A stretch of 64,000 nt of DNA from the NCBI RefSeq assembly GCF_023684405.1, contig NZ_JAGSOI010000004.1:24938-88937 (forward strand), read 5' to 3'. This document shows positions 19,217-29,861 of this stretch, one piece after another. This stretch comes from Methanococcoides seepicolus. Lineage in GTDB: Archaea; Halobacteriota; Methanosarcinia; Methanosarcinales; Methanosarcinaceae. A program made the position numbers and the translations under genes. The notes below the pieces were generated by a model. It was not told the DNA's origin. It saw nothing but the letters and a program-made list of their open reading frames with translations, and made no database searches. The first letter of the stretch is position 1; each line of letters starts with the position of its first letter.

Positions 19217-19747
19217 ATGAATTGTAAAGAATATAGAACTATTTTGATAGCTACCGACGGGTCGGTAAATGCAGAGAAGGCCGTGATGTCGGGATTGAAG
19301 ATCGCGTCATCATGCGGTGCCAGTGTTCTTGCGCTTTATGTTGTGGAGATGGATTCCATTGGGATCACTCCTGAAGCAGTGCACAGAGACTATCTCGCTG
19401 CAATGGAAGTCGCTGCTACTGAACACATGACAAGTGAGCAGTGGAGGGAATTTGCCCGTATCGCAGATGAGAAATGGAAAACTGAAAGACACAAACATCT
19501 TATGGAGAAGGGAGAGAGGATCACCGCCTATGTGCAGGACCTGGGAAAGTCCCTCAATATCGATGTAAGGTCCATTATCGAAGAAGGGCATCCGGCAGCT
19601 ACGATCCTAAGCACGGCTAAAAAAGAGAATGTGGACATGGTGGTGATCGGTACGCTTGGAATGACCGCAGACGGCACGTTCAAACTTGGTAGTGTCGCTG
19701 ATAAAGTTATCAGGAACTCACCGGTGGAAGTACTGGCGGTCAGATAA
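19217..19747 (+). CDS. universal stress protein, UspA family
   Basis: A 176-aa single-domain protein. It starts with the ILIATDGSVNAEKAV strand-helix typical of the family and ends with the ATP-binding pattern GTLGMTADGTFKLGSVADKVI, so it probably binds ATP. Residues 60-100 contain a longer helical insert than in minimal UspA proteins. Function is unspecific stress or nucleotide sensing. The ATG is six bases after a hairpin whose right arm holds the ribosome binding site. Confidence 0.9.
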   Translation: MNCKEYRTILIATDGSVNAEKAVMSGLKIASSCGASVLALYVVEMDSIGITPEAVHRDYLAAMEVAATEHMTSEQWREFARIADEKWKTERHKHLMEKGERITAYVQDLGKSLNIDVRSIIEEGHPAATILSTAKKENVDMVVIGTLGMTADGTFKLGSVADKVIRNSPVEVLAVR

Positions 19748-19767
19748 AAAGAGAAGAAAAATTATAA

Positions 19768-19796
19768 AGCAGGCATTTTAAAAAATCATGCCTGCT
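19768..19796. terminator. bidirectional terminator between uspA and thiD-thiN
   Basis: A perfect 9-bp stem (AGCAGGCAT / ATGCCTGCT) with an A/T-rich loop lies between the convergent genes and overlaps the last codons of thiD-thiN. Confidence 0.65.
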
Positions 19797-21135
19797 CTTT
19801 TGTAAGACGTTCTGCGATCTCCAGAGCAATTCCTGCCACTTCCACTGCATCTCTTCCGAGTATGCGGATCATTGGTTCTTTACCTACACCGCCTTCGTCA
19901 TAGATGATGACAGGCACACGACCATACGAATCGATGGCATAGGTCACTCCCCAATCCATGGTATGTGTGTCCTCAGGCTCTTCCGCACGGCTGAAAGATG
20001 AGATGGTAAGCCCCATGTCCTCACAGATGGCAAGCACGTTCTTAGAATAGCAGATATTCACTGCTGCACGCATATTGGGATCGAACTCCATCGCAGCCAA
20101 TACTATACGTGCCACATGACTGCTTGCCCCTAAGCTGACACATCCTACGACCTTGGGTTTGCCCTGAAGCTTCACGATCCTTCCGTTAACTGCAGCTACA
20201 TCCTTCACTTCCCTGGCATGAGGTATTGCCATGGCGATATTACAACCGACCTCTGCAACAAGGCTGGCGAAGTTAACATCATCTTCCAGCATCCTGACAG
20301 CTTCCTCGGTGTTCCTCAACACGCTTTCTTTTGCTGCCATTGTATGGAGATAGCCCATCTGGTTCACCGGACCCACGCCTTTGCCAATGTTCTTGCTCAA
20401 AAGGATGCCATATTCTACGAACTCCTTGGCACCAATTGCGGCATCCTGCAGAGAATAACCTCTTGCAAGATAGGAGGTCAGCGCTGCTGAATAAGTGCAG
20501 CCTGAACCATGGGTCCCACCTTCGATCAACTTGCCAGGCACTTCTGTGAACGCATCGGTCACTGAATCGTAGATAAGGTCCACCCCATCGGAATGACCGC
20601 CAGTGATGATAACTGCCTTCACCCCAAGGGAAGCTATAGCTTTTGCAGCTTCCATGGCATCCTCACGGGTAGTTATGGACATACCTGAAAGGGTCTCTGC
20701 TTCGCTGATGTTAGGAGTTACAGCATAGCTTATGGGTAAAAGTTCATCTTTAAGGATAGATACAGCATCCTGTTCGAGAAGATCTCCACCTGCCTCTGCG
20801 GCCATCACAGGATCAACGACAACTTTAAGGCCATACTTTTTCACACGATCTGCAACTACCCTGACAATATCTGCAGATGAAAGCATACCGGTCTTTGCCC
20901 ACCTGACGTCCATATCAGTGCATACTGCATCCACCTGGTCAGATACCACGGTTGGAGGTAGCTCATAAGCACTCTGAACGCCTGTGGTGTTCTGTGAGGT
21001 CACTGAGGTGATGGCACATGCTCCATGCACATACAGGGAAGAAAGGGTCTTGATATCAGCTTCAATGCCTGCACCGCCACCGGAGTCTGAACCGGCGATG
21101 GTCAATACAACGGGAATGATCTCCATCTCATCCAT
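19786..21135 (-). CDS. thiD: bifunctional HMP kinase / HMP-phosphate kinase fused to ThiN thiamine-phosphate synthase
   Basis: A 449-aa fusion. Residues 1-260 are ThiD: TIAGSDSGGGAGIEADIKT, KTGML, VVDPVM, and GTHGSGCTYSAAL. Residues about 270-445 are ThiN: the GCNIAMAIP, GRIVKL and YGRVPVIIYDEGG segments. ThiD phosphorylates hydroxymethylpyrimidine twice; ThiN joins it with thiazole phosphate to make thiamine phosphate, replacing ThiE in many archaea. The start at 21135 (MDEMEII) has an AGAAGG ribosome binding site nine bases upstream; a further ATG at 21156 is less likely. The gene is isolated from other thi genes. Confidence 0.93.
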   Translation of the reverse strand: MDEMEIIPVVLTIAGSDSGGGAGIEADIKTLSSLYVHGACAITSVTSQNTTGVQSAYELPPTVVSDQVDAVCTDMDVRWAKTGMLSSADIVRVVADRVKKYGLKVVVDPVMAAEAGGDLLEQDAVSILKDELLPISYAVTPNISEAETLSGMSITTREDAMEAAKAIASLGVKAVIITGGHSDGVDLIYDSVTDAFTEVPGKLIEGGTHGSGCTYSAALTSYLARGYSLQDAAIGAKEFVEYGILLSKNIGKGVGPVNQMGYLHTMAAKESVLRNTEEAVRMLEDDVNFASLVAEVGCNIAMAIPHAREVKDVAAVNGRIVKLQGKPKVVGCVSLGASSHVARIVLAAMEFDPNMRAAVNICYSKNVLAICEDMGLTISSFSRAEEPEDTHTMDWGVTYAIDSYGRVPVIIYDEGGVGKEPMIRILGRDAVEVAGIALEIAERLTKEQA

Positions 21136-21362
21136 TTTTAAGCCTTCTCTTATCATAAGGTCTAAGATTGAACTTTTTGGATAAAAAACAAGTGGTTATT
21201 TAGAAGTGCAATTCACACATCGATGAGGAGGAGTGATATATGACCTCAACTATAATAGGTTTGAAATGATATTGCGTATTTCGATAGGTTTATATATTGT
21301 ATTTACAACATTGGAGCTTCAAGTTAAGAACTAAACGCTTATCAAGTTCAAATACAACATAA

Positions 21363-21626
<264 letters not shown>

Positions 21627-21742
21627 CCTATATGAACAATAGATGCATCAGGAGAAATCCACGGATATAATTATTACAATTTACCAGTAGTAGAGATAGG
21701 CTGCAAAATACATATTATATAATACAAAAGGGTGATTAAAAG

Positions 21743-21913
21743 ATGTCAAAAGGTACTCCATCAATGGGTAAGAGGCAGAAACGCACACATGCAAAATGCA
21801 GACGCTGTGGAAGCGTTTCACTCAACATCCATACAAAACAGTGCACTTCATGCGGATTCGGAAAAACATCACGCATGCGAAGCTACCAGTGGCAAAGAAA
21901 GTGCAAATTCTAA
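21743..21913 (+). CDS. rpl37e: 50S ribosomal protein L37e
   Basis: A 56-aa very basic protein beginning [19 protein letters not shown] and carrying the C-x2-C ... C-x2-C zinc ribbon (CRRCG, CTSCG), ending [10 protein letters not shown]. This is the full-length L37e of the large ribosomal subunit. A GGTGA ribosome binding site lies upstream. It sits between lsm and purF on the same strand. Confidence 0.96.
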   Translation: MSKGTPSMGKRQKRTHAKCRRCGSVSLNIHTKQCTSCGFGKTSRMRSYQWQRKCKF

Positions 21914-21939
21914 ATCGAGTTTTCTCATTTGGAGCATAA

Positions 21940-23328
21940 ATGAAAGAAGAATGTGGTGTTGTCGGCGTGTTGATGCATAAAGCTGATGCGCAGGCAAAAC
22001 CCGCTTCACTCCAAATATATTATGCACTCTATGCTTTGCAGCATAGGGGACAGGAATCCACAGGAATTACGGTAAAGAACGGAGATAAACTCAAGTCCAT
22101 CAAGGGCATGGGTCTTGTCCCGGAAGTATATTCCAAGGATGAACTGTTGAAGCTCGAAGGTAGGCTCGGTGTCGGACATGTTCGATATTCGACCACCGGA
22201 GATTCTAACATAGTTAACTGTCAGCCTTTAATGGTGAACTACAAGAATGGAAATCTTGCCATCGCGCATAACGGAAATCTTGTAAACGGAGAGGAACTTC
22301 GGGATGAGCTGGAATCCGAAGGACGCATTTTTATAACTAGTTCTGACACAGAGGTCATAGCTCACCTTCTTGTCAAAGCATTGCTAATACACGACCCCCT
22401 TGAATCCATCAAGGCTGTTATGTCAATGCTCAAAGGTTCATATTCACTCGCCATTATGATAGACGATCGACTTTTCGCTGTGAGGGACCCACTGGGATTC
22501 AAACCACTATGCGTAGGAGAGATCGACGGCGGATATGTAGTTGCATCGGAAAGCGTTGCCATCGACACACTCAACGGTAAATTGACAAGGGATGTCAAAG
22601 CCGGTGAGGTTGTGGAGATAACGGAAAATGGTTTTGAAGGCCATCAGATGTTAACTGAAAAGAACTGTGCTCACTGTGTTTTTGAGTACATCTATTTTGC
22701 AAGGCCGGATTCGATCATTGACGGTCAGCTTGTGTACAAGGTTCGCGAGCAGATAGGCAGAGAACTTGCAAAAGAACACCCGGTAGATGCGGATATTGTA
22801 TCCCCCGTACCAGACTCAGGGATCACCTCTGCAATAGGTTATTCTGATGAATCGGGCATCAATTATCGGGAAGGATTGATGAAGAACCGATACATAGGAC
22901 GTACTTTTATCCTCCCGGGACAGGAAATGCGGGAAACAGCAGTTCGTCTTAAGATGAACACAATAGCTGAGAACCTCAAGGATAGAAAGGTCATCATCCT
23001 CGATGACAGTATTGTTCGCGGTACAACATCCAGACGTATAATCGAAATGGTACGTAACGCGGGTGCAAAAGAAGTACATGCAAGGATAGGAAGCCCTGCT
23101 ATTATCGCACCGTGCTACATGGGCATTGATATGGCTACAAGGGAAGAGCTCATTGCCGCTCAAAAGCCTCTTGATTATGTGAAAAATGCCATCACAGCAG
23201 ATTCACTCGGATACCTCAGCATAGAAGGTCTTATCAAATCAATAGGTATTGACAGGAAAGAACTTTGTCTTGGATGCCTTACAGAACGATATCCGATAAA
23301 GATAGTTGGCGAAGAGTGTTCCCGCTAA
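21940..23328 (+). CDS. purF: amidophosphoribosyltransferase
   Basis: A 462-aa protein. The first residues MKEE are a propeptide before the Cys5 nucleophile (CGVVGV). An N-terminal Ntn glutaminase domain (QHRGQESTGI, GHVRYSTTG) is followed by the phosphoribosyltransferase domain with the PRPP loop VIILDDSIVRGTTSRRII. Cysteines in HCVFEY, IIAPCYMGI and LCLGC match the 4Fe-4S ligands of the Bacillus-type enzyme. It makes phosphoribosylamine, the first committed step of purine synthesis. The ATG at 21940 follows a GGAG. Confidence 0.96.
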   Translation: MKEECGVVGVLMHKADAQAKPASLQIYYALYALQHRGQESTGITVKNGDKLKSIKGMGLVPEVYSKDELLKLEGRLGVGHVRYSTTGDSNIVNCQPLMVNYKNGNLAIAHNGNLVNGEELRDELESEGRIFITSSDTEVIAHLLVKALLIHDPLESIKAVMSMLKGSYSLAIMIDDRLFAVRDPLGFKPLCVGEIDGGYVVASESVAIDTLNGKLTRDVKAGEVVEITENGFEGHQMLTEKNCAHCVFEYIYFARPDSIIDGQLVYKVREQIGRELAKEHPVDADIVSPVPDSGITSAIGYSDESGINYREGLMKNRYIGRTFILPGQEMRETAVRLKMNTIAENLKDRKVIILDDSIVRGTTSRRIIEMVRNAGAKEVHARIGSPAIIAPCYMGIDMATREELIAAQKPLDYVKNAITADSLGYLSIEGLIKSIGIDRKELCLGCLTERYPIKIVGEECSR

Positions 23329-23330
23329 CA

Positions 23331-23355
23331 GCTCCGATCTGAAAGATCAGAGAGC
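23331..23355. terminator. hairpin between purF and the PAP2 gene
   Basis: Stem GCTC-GATCT / AGATC-GAGC with one mismatch and a GAA loop starts two bases after the purF stop, between convergent genes. Confidence 0.45.
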
Positions 23356-23367
23356 AACATAATTAAT

Positions 23368-23868
23368 TCACATACTCTTTTTTTGGAAATAGCTCTCGAT
23401 CTGTAACCACAAATAGCCTATCATTATACCAAGCACGACCCCTGCTATCACGTCAGAAGGGTAATGCACACCTGCAAACACACGACTTAAAGCCATTGCA
23501 ATTGCACCTGACCAAATAAGAATACCATATTTATTTGCTACCGGATACAAGAACATAGCTGTTGCAAAGGCAGCTGTCGAATGTGCACTTGGCATGGAAT
23601 AGCCCGAGGCTTCCACAACAAATCGAACATCTTCCGGACGGGGTACCATTAACTGTGATTTGATCAATGCGACCGCCTCCACCAGGAAAAGCATCATCGA
23701 ACAATAATAGAGAGCTTTCTCCTTTGAGATCGATATGAACAAAATAGCAGCTATCAATACCCACAATATATCAGCCCCTGCCACTGACAAAAATACCACA
23801 ATGGGATCAAAACCAGCATAAGAGTTCAGGATATGCAGTATCTGAGCATCCAGGGATGAGAACGACAT
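23368..23868 (-). CDS. PAP2-family membrane phosphatase
   Basis: A 166-aa membrane protein with the three PAP2 motifs in order: KSQLMVPRP (KX6RP), SMPSAHS (PSGH-like) and [12 protein letters not shown] (SRX5HX3D). It has about five hydrophobic segments. Family members dephosphorylate lipid phosphates such as isoprenyl diphosphates. The start at 23868 ([14 protein letters not shown]) is chosen because upstream in-frame ATGs run into the divergent gene. It is divergent from the 5-oxoprolinase with 55 bp between starts. Confidence 0.87.
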   Translation of the reverse strand: MSFSSLDAQILHILNSYAGFDPIVVFLSVAGADILWVLIAAILFISISKEKALYYCSMMLFLVEAVALIKSQLMVPRPEDVRFVVEASGYSMPSAHSTAAFATAMFLYPVANKYGILIWSGAIAMALSRVFAGVHYPSDVIAGVVLGIMIGYLWLQIESYFQKKSM

Positions 23869-23923
23869 AAATAATTGTAGGAGCTGTATAGATAAACAAT
23901 TTTGCAAGATACCGAGGTTGAAC

Positions 23924-26900
23924 ATGTCCGTAAAAAACAGATGGCAATTCTGGATAGATAGGGGAGGAACATTTACAGATGTTATTGGCAGATCTCCCGA
24001 GGGAGAGACCATCACCCATAAACTACTCTCGGAAAACCCGGAACATTATGAAGATGCAGCAATTGAAGGGATACGCCAGATGCTTGACCTAGGAGCAGAT
24101 GAAACATTGCCAACAAAGGACATTGAATGCATAAAGATGGGAACAACAGTAGGTACAAATGCACTTCTTGAAAGAAAAGGCGAGAACTTTGCCCTCGTAG
24201 TAACCAAAGGGTTCAGGGATGCCCTAAGAATAGGATACCAGAATCGCCCGGAAATATTTGCACTTGACATCAAGCTCCCCGAAGTTCTATATAAAAGCGT
24301 TATAGAAGCTGAAGAGCGCTACAACTCCAAGGGTGAAGAGCTGGTCCCCCTTGATGAGGACAGATTAAGGAAAGACCTTAAAGAACTTCATGATTCTGGA
24401 ATATATTCTATTGCAGTAGCTCTTATGCACTCTTATCGTTATCCGGAGCATGAACTTGCTATTGAAAGGATAGCAAAGGAGATAGGATTCACACACATTT
24501 CCCTGTCCCACAAGATCAGCCCCCTCATAAAAATAATAGGACGCGGGGAAACGACCATGGTGGACGGGTATCTTTCGCCCGTATTAAAGCGCTATGTTGA
24601 CAGGATACATTCAATATTGCGATCCAATGGAGATAACACCAGCCTTTTGTTCATGCAATCCAACGGAGGGCTGACACAGGCGACTTCTTTCAGAGGCAAG
24701 GACAGCATCCTGTCAGGTCCTGCCGGAGGTATCGTTGGGGCAGCAACTGTATCAGAAGTTGCCGGATTCAAGGAGATCATAAGTTTCGATATGGGCGGGA
24801 CTTCCACGGACGTAGCACACTATAACGGAGAATATGAGCGCTCATTTGAGAACGAGATTGACGGAATTCACCTATATTCCCCAATGATGCATATTCACAC
24901 AGTCGCCGCAGGTGGCGGGTCGATCCTACACTATGAAAATGGAAGATTTCAGGTAGGACCCAATTCTGCAGGATCAGAACCCGGGCCTGCATGCTACAGG
25001 AAAGGCGGACCTCTGACGGTCACTGATTGTAATGTGATGCTCTCAAAAGTAATCCCAGAATATTTCCCACAGGTTTTCGGGGATTCAGGCACATTGCCCC
25101 TCGATACAGGAACTGTTCACACAAAGTTTGAGGAAATGGCATCGAAGGTATCGGAAGGATCAGGCAAGAGCATATCTCCTGAAGAAGTGGCAGAGGGATT
25201 TTTGACAGTCGCAGTCGAGAACATGGGAAATGCCATCAAGAAAATATCAACACAGAGAGGATACGATCTTAAAAGTTATACACTCTGTTGTTTCGGAGGA
25301 GCTGGTGCACAACATGCCTGCCTTGTCGCGGATTCACTGGGAATGAGCACGATCTTCATCCACCCATATGCAGGGGTGCTTTCAGCATATGGCATGGGAC
25401 TGGCAGACCAGAGAATGATACTTGAAAGGTCCGCGGAAAAGGACCTGAATGCCGACACTATAGAGCAAATGCGAGAACTATTCATTGAAATGGAAACTGA
25501 AGGATATCAGTCAATGCAGCAGCAGGGTGTCTCACCTGACAGGCTCATCGCCAAAAAGAAAGTGCATGTGAGATACAGCGGCACGGACACTCCGCTGGAG
25601 ATAGAGTTCGGAAGTACGAAGGACATAACAACAAGATTCTTTGAGGCCCACAGGAAGCGTTTTGGTTTTGTCATGGAAAACAGGGAACTTGTGGTTTCAG
25701 CAGCATCCGTGGAGATGATAGGAGCAAATGAGATCCATATTGAAAGGAAAAAGATGGAAACTTCTGAGAATGGATCAAGCCCATGTGGGACAGTACAGAT
25801 GTACACCGGTGAAAGATATCATACTGCAAATATCTACGACCGCTGCTGTTTGGATACCGGACATTCCGTAACAGGACCCGCCCTTATCATTGAAGATAAT
25901 ACTACGATAATCGTTGAACCCCTGTGGAAAGCGGACATAACCGCTCTTGACAATATTGTCCTCACGCGTACAGTGCCACCAGAAGAACATGTTGCTCTCG
26001 GGACAGAGGTCGATCCGATCATGCTTGAAGTATTCAACAACCGTTTCATGTCAATTGCGCAGCAGATGGGATATAGCCTTCAAAACACCGCATATTCGGT
26101 CAATATCAAAGAGAGGCTTGATTTTTCCTGTGCGATCTTCGACCATGAAGGAAATCTCATCGCTAACGCACCTCACATACCAGTACACCTTGGATCAATG
26201 GAAGAATCGATCAAAGCAGTGATCAGGAACAGAAAGGGGAGAATGAATGAAAAGGATGCATATATGTTAAACTCCCCATATGCCGGCGGCACGCACCTTC
26301 CTGACATTACTGTTGTATCCCCGGTATTCTGCGGGTCGGAAAAAGTGCAATTCTATGTTGCATCAAGAGGTCATCATGCCGATATCGGAGGAATCAGCCC
26401 GGGTTCGATGCCACCTAAAAGCAGGTTCATCTTTGAAGAGGGGATATTGATAGATGATCTCAAACTTATGGACAGGGGATATTTCAGGGAAACTGAAATT
26501 ACAGAACTCCTAAATAGTGGCGAGTATCCCGTACGCAATCATCACCAGAACATCGCTGACCTCAGGGCACAGGTCGCTGCAAATGAAAAAGGCATACAAC
26601 ACCTTGAGCAGATGGTGGAGAAATATTCGCTGCCAACGGTTATGGCGTATATGCAGCATGTGCAGGATAACGCCGAAGAGGCTGTAAGGAAGGTAATCGA
26701 GGTCCTGCATGACGGAGAATTCACTTACAAACTCGATGATGACAGTCATATTCACGCAAATATCAAGATCGATAAGAATGACCGCTCAGCAACTATTGAC
26801 CTTACAGGAACGTCACCGCAGCAGGATAATAATTTCAATGCCCCTGCATCCGTATGTAAGGCTGCCGTACTCTATGTTTTCCGCACGCTTGTAAAGGACA

Positions 26901-27538
26901 ATATCCCATTGAACGCAGGATGTCTGAAACCCCTCAGAATAATAATACCGGAAGGATGTTTATTGAACCCGTCCCACCCTGCAGCAGTTGCAGCAGGAAA
27001 TGTGGAAACCTCACAGTATATCGTGGATACCCTCTATGGCGCACTGGGAATCATGGCAGCATCCCAGGGAACCATGAACAATTTCACCTTTGGAAACCAG
27101 GAATTCCAGTATTATGAGACCATCTGCGGCGGTTCAGGTGCAGGAGACGGATTCAATGGTGTCGATGCTGTACAGACCCATATGACAAACTCCAGAATGA
27201 CCGATCCCGAAGTCCTTGAATTGCGTTTTCCGGTGCTCCTTGAAGAATATTCCATAAGGAAGGGAAGCGGAGGGGAAGGAGAATACTGCGGAGGAAATGG
27301 TGTTATCCGTAAAATGCGATTCCTTGAGGAAATGAAAGCAGCAATAATATCCTCGCACCGGAAATATCCTCCTTTTGGTTCAAACGGCGGTTCCGAAGCG
27401 GAATGTGGTAAGAACCTGGTGATCAGGAAGGACGGAAGGACACAGGAAATGGAACCAACCGCTGAGGTGGATATGGAAGAAGGGGATGTGTTCGTGGTAG
27501 AAACTCCCGGTGGCGGCGGTTTTGGGAAAAAGGGGTGA
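23924..27538 (+). CDS. 5-oxoprolinase / hydantoinase, fused HyuA-HyuB polypeptide
   Basis: A 1204-aa protein in which both subunits of the hydantoinase/oxoprolinase family are one chain. The HyuA part (to about 690) has [36 protein letters not shown] and [14 protein letters not shown], the actin-like ATPase motifs. The HyuB part has [39 protein letters not shown] and a C-terminal TPGGGGFG. The family hydrolyses 5-oxoproline or related cyclic imides with ATP. The ATG at 23924 follows GAGGT; a TTG two codons earlier is possible. The fused form is usual in eukaryotes and some bacteria. A transposase fragment directly follows, so lateral gain is plausible. Confidence 0.9.
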   Translation: MSVKNRWQFWIDRGGTFTDVIGRSPEGETITHKLLSENPEHYEDAAIEGIRQMLDLGADETLPTKDIECIKMGTTVGTNALLERKGENFALVVTKGFRDALRIGYQNRPEIFALDIKLPEVLYKSVIEAEERYNSKGEELVPLDEDRLRKDLKELHDSGIYSIAVALMHSYRYPEHELAIERIAKEIGFTHISLSHKISPLIKIIGRGETTMVDGYLSPVLKRYVDRIHSILRSNGDNTSLLFMQSNGGLTQATSFRGKDSILSGPAGGIVGAATVSEVAGFKEIISFDMGGTSTDVAHYNGEYERSFENEIDGIHLYSPMMHIHTVAAGGGSILHYENGRFQVGPNSAGSEPGPACYRKGGPLTVTDCNVMLSKVIPEYFPQVFGDSGTLPLDTGTVHTKFEEMASKVSEGSGKSISPEEVAEGFLTVAVENMGNAIKKISTQRGYDLKSYTLCCFGGAGAQHACLVADSLGMSTIFIHPYAGVLSAYGMGLADQRMILERSAEKDLNADTIEQMRELFIEMETEGYQSMQQQGVSPDRLIAKKKVHVRYSGTDTPLEIEFGSTKDITTRFFEAHRKRFGFVMENRELVVSAASVEMIGANEIHIERKKMETSENGSSPCGTVQMYTGERYHTANIYDRCCLDTGHSVTGPALIIEDNTTIIVEPLWKADITALDNIVLTRTVPPEEHVALGTEVDPIMLEVFNNRFMSIAQQMGYSLQNTAYSVNIKERLDFSCAIFDHEGNLIANAPHIPVHLGSMEESIKAVIRNRKGRMNEKDAYMLNSPYAGGTHLPDITVVSPVFCGSEKVQFYVASRGHHADIGGISPGSMPPKSRFIFEEGILIDDLKLMDRGYFRETEITELLNSGEYPVRNHHQNIADLRAQVAANEKGIQHLEQMVEKYSLPTVMAYMQHVQDNAEEAVRKVIEVLHDGEFTYKLDDDSHIHANIKIDKNDRSATIDLTGTSPQQDNNFNAPASVCKAAVLYVFRTLVKDNIPLNAGCLKPLRIIIPEGCLLNPSHPAAVAAGNVETSQYIVDTLYGALGIMAASQGTMNNFTFGNQEFQYYETICGGSGAGDGFNGVDAVQTHMTNSRMTDPEVLELRFPVLLEEYSIRKGSGGEGEYCGGNGVIRKMRFLEEMKAAIISSHRKYPPFGSNGGSEAECGKNLVIRKDGRTQEMEPTAEVDMEEGDVFVVETPGGGGFGKKG

Positions 27539-27560
27539 TACTGATTTACTGAGGAAGATG

Positions 27561-27833
27561 ATCATTGACACGCCTTATGACGAATGGAAGAAAATGGAGA
27601 TAGAATTCCTGATATATCTTCCACCATATTCCCCAGACATAAATCCAATAGAGCATATATGTAAAAGTATAAAGAGAGTTATTTCATCTATAATCATCAT
27701 TGACACAAATCATATGAAGCAGCTGATATTTGATGCGTTCATCAAATATTCATCAAATATTCATCAAAGATTAGTTTTGCAAAGAGATGGATTGAAAAGT
27801 TTGTTGATGAAGATTATAAGCGAAAAATATTAG
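27561..27833 (+). pseudogene. C-terminal remnant of an IS630-type DDE transposase
   Basis: The frame ending at 27833 carries FLIYLPPYSPDINPIEHIC, the signature around the last catalytic Glu of IS630/DDE_3 transposases, followed by a typical C-terminal helical region. The N-terminal HTH and the first two Asp motifs are absent. The left border is uncertain; coding similarity begins within about 30 bases after the oxoprolinase stop. No terminal inverted repeats or TA duplication were identified by eye. Confidence 0.75.
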
Positions 27834-27944
27834 GTTATTGACTATAATTATGCGAACTTTGAGGGATTGGTGGGAAAGATATGAGGTGTGAGTTATGGTT
27901 TACATGTATTTGAAAAAGCAAAACTAAGCAAAAAGTGATAAAAT

Positions 27945-28886
27945 ATGGACGATAAAAACGCTATGATTGCTATTGATGAAATATCCCTGATGGATATGCT
28001 TGAACCGGATAATGCGGTAATTCTGGGGCTTGAGAGTCTTGAGGATAAAGAGGAAGAATACTCTCAATATCTTGGTACGTTCGAATACACGATTGCTTAT
28101 TATTACTATGAACGTGACAAAAAGATAACTGATAGGGAAATCATCAAATTACTGACATATATAAAATATAATCTGGATAAGAAGCTCAACTATTTTACCC
28201 ATTCGCTTGGATCAGAACTTATTGCGAATTTAGTGGAAGTAATTGAGGATAAACCAATAACTGTTCATAAATTTAAACTGGCGATTGATTATGTACTCAC
28301 ATCTATCGATAACCGCTCGTGGATGTCGGACAGGCAGGCATATTTAAAATGGATTTGCTATTACTCTGACATTAACACATCAGCAGACGATGCTATGTAT
28401 GTTAAACAGATAAAAAGGCTTGGAAAAAAATATGATATCTCTCTGGAGATGATCGAATCTCTTTTGGTAAAAGCAAAAGATTTAGAAGATGAAGATGAAG
28501 ATGAATATCTTGATCCGGAACAGGTAGCTCGTATTGAAGATTTTCTTGCACTGAACGACGATGAAAGGTTCGATTATTTGGTAGAGAACAGCCCCGAGAA
28601 TTTAGATATCTTCATGTCATATCTATTTGAACTTGAAGAAAAAGGTGAATTTGAGATTATGCAAAAGCTGGCAAAAAGGTTTAGTAAGAAATTTGGTGAG
28701 ATGTTCACACTACACCTTAAACTTGGTGATTTCTTTTTCATATCTCATCCTAACATTGCCAGAGGTTATTACGACAAAGCACTTTCTGCTTTGGAAAAAG
28801 TGGATTTAATTCCCGATGATCTAAAGTTAGAAATTTCAGAGGATATTAAAAATAATATTAAGGAATGTAACAAAATCAATTCATAA
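27945..28886 (+). CDS. unrecognised 313-aa acidic protein in accessory island
   Basis: I do not recognise this protein. It is acidic and almost wholly helical in appearance, with an EDEDEDEYLDPEQ linker around residue 185. The first half contains a Tyr-rich segment (FEYTIAYYYYERDKK) and a conserved-looking NRSWMSDRQAYLKWIC segment; the last 80 residues (LAKRFSKKFGEMFTLHLKLGDFFF...ARGYYDKALSALEKV) look like TPR-type helix pairs. No signal peptide or membrane segment. AT-richer than core genes nearby. The next gene, a polymerase-like fragment, starts 17 bp downstream on the same strand, so they may be cotranscribed. Confidence 0.65.
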   Translation: MDDKNAMIAIDEISLMDMLEPDNAVILGLESLEDKEEEYSQYLGTFEYTIAYYYYERDKKITDREIIKLLTYIKYNLDKKLNYFTHSLGSELIANLVEVIEDKPITVHKFKLAIDYVLTSIDNRSWMSDRQAYLKWICYYSDINTSADDAMYVKQIKRLGKKYDISLEMIESLLVKAKDLEDEDEDEYLDPEQVARIEDFLALNDDERFDYLVENSPENLDIFMSYLFELEEKGEFEIMQKLAKRFSKKFGEMFTLHLKLGDFFFISHPNIARGYYDKALSALEKVDLIPDDLKLEISEDIKNNIKECNKINS

Positions 28887-28903
28887 AAATCTCAATTACA
28901 AAG

Positions 28904-29854
28904 GTGAAGTTCATGGATACGGATTCAATATTCGTTCCTCCTGAACATGCTCAGGAGATCATAGATTATTTCCAACCGCTTAATCCTTACAGCCTTGATA
29001 TTGATTTGTTGAAACCTGAAAAAGAAGATATGTGGTCTTATGGCATATCCTCTAAACGTTATGCCCTTTACACTTATGAGAATGGAATTATCAAGTTCAT
29101 GGAAGGTGAGAGATCTTTTAAATTGCATGGACTTGGACATTTAACAAATCCGTTTCCAAAGGCTGTTGATGATTGGCAGGCTGAGATATGGGAAGATATT
29201 CTCACGTTGCATTATGGTAAATTCTCAGGAACGGATATTGAAGAGAAGTATTCAGGCTTGTATGCTATCTCAAGGCTTACTGTTTCAACATCCAATGTCC
29301 TGAGAAGGTTCAAGGGATTCAATGCAGATAAGGAATGGAAAGACCAGATCAAGCCGTTCAATTTCTATCTTGTTGGATTCAAAGCAATTGAGGAAGATGG
29401 TAAGGCGGTAAAGCCTTTAGCCCCTTTCTCTAATGATCCTCAAAAGGCTGTTTATGAACCATTTATTGATTATGGAACTGGAGAGATTAGGGAAGGATCA
29501 CATTATTTCAAGCCATTAAGCAGGACAATAACGCAGTATGTGGAACATCTTGAGCATAAGTTCGATGGTGAGATTGGAGTACTTGAAAGAAAGCATGTTC
29601 ATGTTGATGGAATTGTTTACATTGGAAAGGAAGCCAATAATATTGATGAACAGGAATTGGATGTGAAGAAGGTTCAAGAGTTTATTGATGTAGAAGAGAT
29701 CAAGAGAAAGATTCTTGAGATGCCACAGAAGGAAGCTGAGATACTTGGTGTTGGAAGAAGTACTTTTCAGGATATTAAGAAGAGGATAAGGGATGGGGGA
29801 TATGTAAATTTATGCACTCCAGCTCTAAAAAAAATAATGGTAGAATTTACTTAA
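28904..29854 (+). CDS. orphan C-terminal part of a family-B DNA polymerase-like protein
   Basis: The protein (316 aa from GTG 28904, or 313 from ATG 28913, which has an AGGTGA site) begins almost directly with VKFMDTDSIFVPP, which matches palm motif C (YxDTDS) of family-B polymerases. SSKRYALYTYENG follows about 45 residues later, like the K(K/R)RY motif. The exonuclease domain and motifs A and B are absent, so by itself it cannot be an ordinary polymerase. The middle part has HGLGHLTNPF. The C-terminus has a helix-turn-helix-like segment (QKEAEILGVGRSTFQDIKKRI). The frame stays open for 11 codons upstream of GTG, reading into plausible strand sequence, consistent with 5' truncation. Function unknown; motif identification is by eye. 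Confidence 0.6.
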   Translation: MKFMDTDSIFVPPEHAQEIIDYFQPLNPYSLDIDLLKPEKEDMWSYGISSKRYALYTYENGIIKFMEGERSFKLHGLGHLTNPFPKAVDDWQAEIWEDILTLHYGKFSGTDIEEKYSGLYAISRLTVSTSNVLRRFKGFNADKEWKDQIKPFNFYLVGFKAIEEDGKAVKPLAPFSNDPQKAVYEPFIDYGTGEIREGSHYFKPLSRTITQYVEHLEHKFDGEIGVLERKHVHVDGIVYIGKEANNIDEQELDVKKVQEFIDVEEIKRKILEMPQKEAEILGVGRSTFQDIKKRIRDGGYVNLCTPALKKIMVEFT

Positions 29855-29861
29855 AAAACCT

